6,921 bases of DNA from Candidatus Sumerlaeota bacterium (GTDB lineage: Bacteria; Sumerlaeota; Sumerlaeia; SLMS01): positions 1 to 6,921 of the forward strand of contig JADZDZ010000104.1 of NCBI GenBank assembly GCA_020850785.1, in the 5' to 3' direction. This document shows, in pieces, positions 1 through 4,714 of this stretch; position 1 is the stretch's first letter; each line of letters opens with the position of its first letter. The notes beneath the pieces are model-generated. The model saw only the letters and a program-made list of their open reading frames with translations. It searched no databases and was not told the origin of the DNA. Made by a program: the position numbers and the translations under genes.

Positions 1-98
1 GGAATTGGTCAGACAGATTCTTCAACGGGTTTTTCGCGCAGGATCATTGTAGTCAACGTTGCGGCGGCGCCGTTTCACGTCAAAGCCAATCCCCGGTT

Positions 99-132
99 TT
101 GGCCCCTCCTGCGGCTGCAAAGCATATAAAAT
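99..132 (+). promoter_or_regulatory. Weak candidate promoter for the chelatase-cysH unit
   Basis: The 180 bases before the chelatase contain one AT-rich island, CATATAAAATTTAA (123-136), with TATAAA at 125-130 as a possible -10 box. The nearest -35-like hexamer, TTGGCC at 99-104, leaves a 20-base spacer, longer than the usual 16-18, so the call is weak. The rest of 1-180 shows no convincing gene, riboswitch or RNA gene. Confidence 0.2.
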
Positions 133-180
133 TTAAGGACTGGAAGGGCCTGAAGGCGCTGGTTGGCGTTGAAGGCCGCG

Positions 181-987
181 ATGGCACGCGACAGAGTAAG
201 CCTCATGGGGCAACACCGCAGCGAACAGCCTGCCGTACTCGTCGTCGTTCACGGATCGCGCAACAAGGAATGGGTTGCGCAGCAGCGTCATTGGTTCACG
301 AACGTCCGGACGGCGATGAGCGATGTCGATCCGCGCGTTGTTATGGAACTCAGCTTCCTCGAAATCACGGAACCGCTTTTCGAGGACCAGTTTCGCGCCA
401 TGTCAGGAAGGCACTCGCACGTGATAATCCTCCCCTTCTTCCTCGTGCAGGGGAGCCACGTGATGAAGGACATTCCCGACATCGCTACACGCGGCCTCGC
501 GCCGGGGGGGACCTACGAACTGCTGCGCGCCGATGGCTTTGCCGCGCTTCTGGGGGCCAACGCGGAGGAGCGCCTTCTTGCCGGGAAGGCGACCCCGGCC
601 GATGACGTGATCGCATGTGGCTACGGGTCATCGCGCAGCAATGACCACTGGCATCAACTGGTTGCGGACGTGCGCGACCATGCTGGCATGTTTCGTGACC
701 AGTCTTGGCATTGGGCAGCAACGGGACACTATTTGCCGGACAACGCGGCGCCGCTGCGTGGCAAAATAGAAGCCCTGCGCAAGGAAGGCAAAACGCACCT
801 TGCCATTCTGCCGCTCTACCTTGGCATATCAAGTTACCAAACCGACCTGATTCCGCGAATTATGAACGAATTTTCCGACGTGCAGTTTCACTTTTCACCA
901 ACCTCAATTCTTCCCGATCAGCGCCTTGAGAAATGGGCCGTGGAGGCAATCACCCAGGCGCTGCATTCGCGGAGTGCCACCCGATGA
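181..987 (+). CDS. sirB: CbiX/SirB-family sirohydrochlorin chelatase (probable siroheme ferrochelatase)
   Basis: This cytoplasmic enzyme is predicted to insert a divalent metal into sirohydrochlorin: iron for siroheme or cobalt for cobalamin. From ATG 181 it has 268 residues in two similar halves. The first half has LVVVHGSR (His24) and LPFFLVQGSHVMKDIP (His93), the two metal-binding histidines known for the CbiX/SirB family. The second half repeats the pattern as CGYGSSR and LPLYLGISSYQTDLIP, but Tyr148 and Tyr219 stand where the histidines should be, so only the first half looks catalytic. ATG 181 is chosen because GAAGG (171-175) lies 5 bases upstream; an in-frame TTG at 163 and ATG at 205 are alternatives. 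The gene overlaps cysH by ATGA, and this favours iron insertion for the siroheme of sulfite reductase. The family is clear; the metal is inferred from context. Confidence 0.88.
   Translation: MARDRVSLMGQHRSEQPAVLVVVHGSRNKEWVAQQRHWFTNVRTAMSDVDPRVVMELSFLEITEPLFEDQFRAMSGRHSHVIILPFFLVQGSHVMKDIPDIATRGLAPGGTYELLRADGFAALLGANAEERLLAGKATPADDVIACGYGSSRSNDHWHQLVADVRDHAGMFRDQSWHWAATGHYLPDNAAPLRGKIEALRKEGKTHLAILPLYLGISSYQTDLIPRIMNEFSDVQFHFSPTSILPDQRLEKWAVEAITQALHSRSATR
971..986 (+). promoter_or_regulatory. Ribosome binding site and ATGA start/stop overlap of cysH
   Basis: GGAG at 971-974 lies 9 bases before ATG 984, inside the end of the chelatase gene. The ATG shares bases with the chelatase TGA (985-987). 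This supports 984 as the cysH start over the earlier in-frame GTG-type start at 933, and implies translational coupling of the two genes. Confidence 0.65.
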
Positions 988-1799
988 GCAACAGCACCAC
1001 CCAACTTACCAAGATCACCGCCGAACAACTTGAGGATGTGAATGCGAAGCTGGAGAAGCTGACGCCACATCAGATCATTCGCTGGGCCTGCGAGTCCGTC
1101 GGAAGCGGACGCATTGCGGTGCTTTCCGCGATGCAGGAGGCCGGTTGCATTCTTTGCCACATGGTGAAGGAATCGGGTCTTTCCGGCAAGATGGACGTGA
1201 TTTTCGTCGATACCGGCGTCAATTTTCCGGAAACGCTGGAGACCGCCGCCCGCGTCAGCGATGCCTACGGGTTGAACCTCGTGACGCTAAAACCAGAGCG
1301 CACAATGGCAGAGCAGACCGCCGAGGAGGGCGTCCTCTACCTTTCCAAGGACGGGCAGAAGCGTTGCTGCCACCTGCGGAAGAAGGTCCCGCTTCGCCAG
1401 ATCATTGGGAAGTATGATGCCCTGCTTGTCAGCCTGCGCCGTGGCTCTGGCGGCAAGCGTTCCGACGTGCCGGTGCTTGCCGTGGACAGCGAATTGAATT
1501 TGCTTCGCATTCATCCCATCGTGCTCATGACCGATGAGCAGATGGATGAATATCTGGCCGCGCACAAAGTGATCATCAACCCGCTGCACGCGCAGGGATA
1601 TCCAACGGTCAGTTGCAATCGCTGCACGACGCCGGTGCTGCCGGGCGAGGATGACCGCGCCGGTCGCTGGCGGCATCTGGAGCACGAGGACAAGTATTGC
1701 AACATCAACCCAACTGATCGCAAACGCGTGCGCGATAATTCGGACTTTGTCGAGTTGGCGTCAGAGACTGCAGTGAAGATTCTGAATTTCGAGATTTGA
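984..1799 (+). CDS. cysH: Phosphoadenylyl/adenylyl-sulfate reductase, iron-sulfur type
   Basis: This cytoplasmic enzyme of assimilatory sulfate reduction reduces APS or PAPS to sulfite. The 271-residue product has the nucleotide-binding fold of the CysH family: IAVLSAMQEAG near 45-54 at the loop position and VDTGVNFPET at 75-84. The paired cysteines CCHLRKK (Cys128-Cys129) and CNRC (Cys211, Cys214) are the four-cysteine [4Fe-4S] set found in APS reductases and some plant- or Bacillus-type enzymes and absent from E. coli-type PAPS reductase. PVLPGEDDRAGRWR (217-230) is a strong family signature. The catalytic C-terminal cysteine is probably Cys239, but in KYCNIN rather than the usual KxECGLH. 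ATG 984 overlaps the chelatase stop (ATGA) and has GGAG at 971-974. The Fe-S set suggests APS as substrate; PAPS cannot be excluded. Confidence 0.93.
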   Translation: MSNSTTQLTKITAEQLEDVNAKLEKLTPHQIIRWACESVGSGRIAVLSAMQEAGCILCHMVKESGLSGKMDVIFVDTGVNFPETLETAARVSDAYGLNLVTLKPERTMAEQTAEEGVLYLSKDGQKRCCHLRKKVPLRQIIGKYDALLVSLRRGSGGKRSDVPVLAVDSELNLLRIHPIVLMTDEQMDEYLAAHKVIINPLHAQGYPTVSCNRCTTPVLPGEDDRAGRWRHLEHEDKYCNINPTDRKRVRDNSDFVELASETAVKILNFEI

Positions 1800-1820
1800 T
1801 CCGCGCCCCGTGCGCGCGGA
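1800..1820. terminator. GC-rich hairpin between the convergent cysH and ABC transporter genes
   Basis: TCCGCGC (1800-1806) pairs perfectly with GCGCGGA (1814-1820) around a 7-base loop. It starts one base after the cysH stop and lies 7 bases beyond the stop of the opposing ABC transporter gene, so it could end transcription from both sides. Neither strand has a T-run right after the stem, so it is not a textbook intrinsic terminator; it may instead act with Rho or as an mRNA 3' end stabiliser. Confidence 0.4.
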
Positions 1821-1827
1821 GTGGAAG

Positions 1828-3714
1828 CTACAATTCCCCTGTCATCACCTTGCTCAGGTCGGGACGTCCTTTCCTGTCCCCGCCGTTTTTCTTTTCGTTT
1901 TCATCATCGGCAATTTCGTCCTCGCACACAAACAGGCTCTCGTGCAGTCCGTGCTGTCTGGTGTACATGTCGTGGTAGCGCCCCCGCTGCGCCAGCAGTT
2001 CACCGTGCGTTCCACGCTCCACGATCGCGCCGTCCTCGATGACAAGAATCTGGGTGGCGTTGCGCACCGTTGACAATCGGTGTGCGATCACGAAGGTCGT
2101 GCGCCCCTTCATCAGCGTGGCCAGTCCCTGCTGAATCGACGCCTCCGATTCGGAGTCCAGCGCGCTCGTTGCTTCGTCCAGAATGAGTATTTTCGGGTTC
2201 GCCAGCAGCGCCCGCGCAATCGCCACGCGTTGTCGCTGGCCGCCGGAAAGCTTCACGCCCCGTTCGCCGATGATGGTGTCGAAACCGTTGGGAAACTTGT
2301 CGATGAATTCATCGCAGTACGCCAGCCGCGCCGCCTCGCGCAGTTCCGCCTCCGTCGCATTGGGGCGTGCGTAGAGGATGTTTTCCCGCACAGTTCCATC
2401 GAAGAGAAAATTTTCCTGCAGAACGGCGCCCAGATGCCCGCGGTAGTCATGCAGCCGCACCGACTTCACGTCGTGCCCGTCGATCGTCACGCGTCCGCCG
2501 GTGGGGTGGTGGAAGGCGGCGACCAGACCAATCATCGTTGATTTTCCGCTGCCGGAGGGCCCCACCAGCGCCGTCACCATGCCGGGCCGCGCCTCCAGCG
2601 AAACCCCCTTCAGCACCGGTTTGCCCGCTTCGTATTCGAAATCAACCTCTTCAAAACGGATCACGCCATTGACTTCCGTCAACGGAGTCTTCGCGGCTTC
2701 ATTCACGTCCTCCGTTGGTTCGGACAGCACCTCCTTCATGCGCTCCAGCCCTGCGAAAATTTCGCTGAACTGGCTCCCCATCATCACGATGGCGCTGATG
2801 GGGGAGATCATGAAGCCGAGATAAAGAAGATAGCTGATGAAATCGCCGGTGCTCATGGCGCCGGTGAGTAACTGCCGTCCGCCGATGATCAGAATCACGG
2901 AGCCCAGCGCGCCGATCAACACGGACGACGTGAGGGCGATGGCACTGACTGCGTTGATTGTCCGCAGCACCAACTGCAACAGCGACGTCACGCCGCCTGC
3001 GAAGACCGTGCGCTCCGCTTCCTCCGTGCTGTACGCCTTCACGACGCGCACGCCGCCGATGCTTTCCGTCAATCGTCCCGTCACGTCCGCATTCACGCGC
3101 TGGCGTTCCTTGAAGATCGGGCGCATCACCATGAACGCCTTCACCATGACGGCGCCTGCGATCACGATGAAGGCAATGATTGCCAGCGTCATCTTCCAGT
3201 TGATGTAGAACAGAATCGCCAACGCGAAGCCAGCGCCCAGAAGCCCGCCGAGCAGTTCCACCATTCCCGTGCCCACAAGGTTGCGAACGCCCTCCACGTC
3301 GTTCATCACGCGGCTCACGACTTCGCCCGTTTTTCGGTTGTCGAAGTATCGCACCGGCAACCGCGACACATGGTTGTATATCCTGATGCGCAGTTCCGTG
3401 ATCAGCCGCTGGCCTGCCTTGCTGATGGTCTGCGTCAGAATGTAGGTCGCAACCCCCTGGGTCACCGTTGCCGCCAGAATCACCGCCACCAGCTTGTATA
3501 GCAGCTCGAAGTCGCGATTGGGTATGACTTGGTCGATGAGGAATTTCGGCGCGGCGGGCAGCGCCAACCCCGTGACGCGCGCCACCACGACCAGCGCGAG
3601 CCCCAGCACCCACAGCTTCGCCTGTGGCCGCGCCAGCGCCATCGCATCCGGCAGCGTGCGCCGGAATGTTTGCCAGCGTTCCTTGAATGATTTTTGTTTT
3701 CGTTCCGGCGGCAT
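1828..3714 (-). CDS. MsbA-like ABC exporter, fused membrane and ATP-binding domains
   Basis: This inner-membrane half-transporter should work as a homodimer that exports a lipid or other hydrophobic substrate using ATP. The 628-residue product starts with a six-helix ABC exporter membrane domain (about 30-325; likely helices near 32-56, 70-92, 148-172, 174-196, 253-283, 291-313). The ATPase domain (about 350-585) is complete: A-loop Tyr361, Walker A GPSGSGKST (385-393), Q-loop Gln433, GERG (483-486), signature LSGGQ (489-493), Walker B ILILDE with catalytic Glu514, D-loop SALD (517-520) and H-loop His545. A polar tail of about 40 residues follows, acidic at 598-607 and then basic. ATG 3714 has no clear Shine-Dalgarno sequence. 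The gene lies 64 bases after thrB on the same strand. The nearby O-antigen ligase suggests a lipopolysaccharide-type lipid substrate, but lipid A flippase versus drug exporter cannot be settled by sequence. Confidence 0.92.
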   Translation of the reverse strand: MPPERKQKSFKERWQTFRRTLPDAMALARPQAKLWVLGLALVVVARVTGLALPAAPKFLIDQVIPNRDFELLYKLVAVILAATVTQGVATYILTQTISKAGQRLITELRIRIYNHVSRLPVRYFDNRKTGEVVSRVMNDVEGVRNLVGTGMVELLGGLLGAGFALAILFYINWKMTLAIIAFIVIAGAVMVKAFMVMRPIFKERQRVNADVTGRLTESIGGVRVVKAYSTEEAERTVFAGGVTSLLQLVLRTINAVSAIALTSSVLIGALGSVILIIGGRQLLTGAMSTGDFISYLLYLGFMISPISAIVMMGSQFSEIFAGLERMKEVLSEPTEDVNEAAKTPLTEVNGVIRFEEVDFEYEAGKPVLKGVSLEARPGMVTALVGPSGSGKSTMIGLVAAFHHPTGGRVTIDGHDVKSVRLHDYRGHLGAVLQENFLFDGTVRENILYARPNATEAELREAARLAYCDEFIDKFPNGFDTIIGERGVKLSGGQRQRVAIARALLANPKILILDEATSALDSESEASIQQGLATLMKGRTTFVIAHRLSTVRNATQILVIEDGAIVERGTHGELLAQRGRYHDMYTRQHGLHESLFVCEDEIADDENEKKNGGDRKGRPDLSKVMTGEL

Positions 3715-3728
3715 CTTTGGGAGGCGTC

Positions 3729-3744
3729 CGGGTTGATCAACCCG
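3729..3744. promoter_or_regulatory. Perfect 16-bp palindrome upstream of the ABC exporter
   Basis: CGGGTTGATCAACCCG reads the same on both strands. It sits in the 64-base gap between thrB and the exporter, ending 14 bases before the exporter start codon. It could be an operator for a dimeric regulator, or form a 6-bp RNA stem with a GATC loop that affects ribosome access. No T-run follows, so it is unlikely to be an intrinsic terminator for thrB. The symmetry is seen directly; a function is inference. Confidence 0.4.
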
Positions 3745-3778
3745 CCAACGACCTCAGCGCGCAAGAGTCATTCCTGTG

Positions 3779-4714
3779 CTATTGCGGGCTGATGACCATG
3801 CCATTTTGGTCGGGTTGAAGGTTCAGCACGGCCCCGCGGAAGCCCTGCCCTTCAAGCACCTTCTCCGCGCTCTGCTTCACGCGCGCCATCGCGTCGGCGG
3901 CGCAAATCGCCAGCATCGTCGGGCCCGCTCCGCTCACGCAGAAACCCAGCGCCCCCGCGCCCAGCGCGGCCTTCTCGAAGGCATCGTAGCCCTTGAACAG
4001 GTCCTTCCGGTAGTTCGTGTGCAGTCGGTCCTGAAGCGCCTCCCTGAGGATTGATCCATCCCCCGATTGCAACGCCATCGCCACCAGCGGCGAACGCGAT
4101 GAGTTGAAGATCGCATCCCCAAAGGGAATCGACTGCGGAAGGCGGCGCCGCGCATCGGACGTTTTCACCATGTAGTCGGGGACGATGAACAGGAAGCGAA
4201 ACGCGGGATGAATGTTCACGCGAACGTAGGCCAGCGGGCGGCTGTGCGTGGCGGCGACGACAAGGCTGCCGAGCATGGCGGGCGCCACGTTGTCGGGATG
4301 CCCTTCGATGCTCACCGCTTCATCAAGCAACTCATCAAGCGTCAGTTTGGTGCCGAGGAAAAAATTCGCGGCGCCCAGTCCCGCGACGATGGCGGTGCTG
4401 CTGCTGCCGAGGCCGCGCGCATTCGGCACTTCAATCTGCGAGTGCATGTGGATTGCCGGCGCTTCCACTCCCTGCCGCGCAAGGAAGTCGCGCATTGTCG
4501 CGACCGCCAAGTTGTCACTCGTGGTTGGAATTCCCGCAGCGCCGGGACCAGCAACCGTGATCTGGTCCTCGCCGCTTCCATGCAGCGAAAACACGAACTT
4601 GTTGCGAAGCCCCACGGCGCATCCCATGCAATCAAACCCCGGCCCCATATTGGCCGTTGATGCGGGCACGGAAACTTCACATCGTTTTCCCATCATCGTT
4701 GCTGTCATTGTCAC
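3779..4714 (-). CDS. thrB: Homoserine kinase (GHMP kinase family)
   Basis: This cytoplasmic enzyme phosphorylates L-homoserine with ATP to O-phospho-L-homoserine, the step before threonine synthase. The 311-residue product has the normal family length and motif order: VPASTANMGPGFD (16-28), the GHMP ATP-binding loop PNARGLGSSS (97-106), EGHPDNVAPA (137-146), the segment TSDARRRLP with a following NSSRS (185-208), and the C-terminal glycine-rich SGAGPT (261-266). The start is taken as GTG 4714, which overlaps the stop of the upstream gene (GTGA); ATG at 4708 is an equally possible start and changes only two residues. The gene sits between an O-antigen ligase-type gene and an ABC exporter, with no other threonine gene in view, so it is probably carried on an envelope transcript. 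Confidence 0.95.
   Translation of the reverse strand: MTMTATMMGKRCEVSVPASTANMGPGFDCMGCAVGLRNKFVFSLHGSGEDQITVAGPGAAGIPTTSDNLAVATMRDFLARQGVEAPAIHMHSQIEVPNARGLGSSSTAIVAGLGAANFFLGTKLTLDELLDEAVSIEGHPDNVAPAMLGSLVVAATHSRPLAYVRVNIHPAFRFLFIVPDYMVKTSDARRRLPQSIPFGDAIFNSSRSPLVAMALQSGDGSILREALQDRLHTNYRKDLFKGYDAFEKAALGAGALGFCVSGAGPTMLAICAADAMARVKQSAEKVLEGQGFRGAVLNLQPDQNGMVISPQ

Noticed and set aside
2..52. A 16-codon open tail at the left edge ending in TAG, possible end of an upstream gene.
   Set aside because: Its codons are poor in G/C at third positions compared with the real genes here, and it is too short to identify.
85..103. Inverted repeat GCCAA/TTGGC in the leader, considered as a regulatory hairpin.
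   Set aside because: Only five pairs around a 9-base loop; expected by chance and not placed near a start codon.
1..180. Leader examined for a sulfur-related riboswitch such as a SAM type before the chelatase-cysH unit.
   Set aside because: No paired-helix layout or conserved core of a known riboswitch can be recognised in these bases.
3..605. A + strand frame open from the left edge to 605, with a possible TTG start at 99.
   Set aside because: Its Arg/Gly/Pro-rich translation from about 180 on is an out-of-frame reading of the chelatase gene and matches no family I recognise; the part before 180 has no convincing start or motif.
2699..3613. A 304-codon minus-strand frame inside the ABC exporter.
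   Set aside because: It is a shifted reading of the same strand as the exporter, low in hydrophobic order and rich in Arg/Gly/His, with no domain; the exporter frame has every expected motif.
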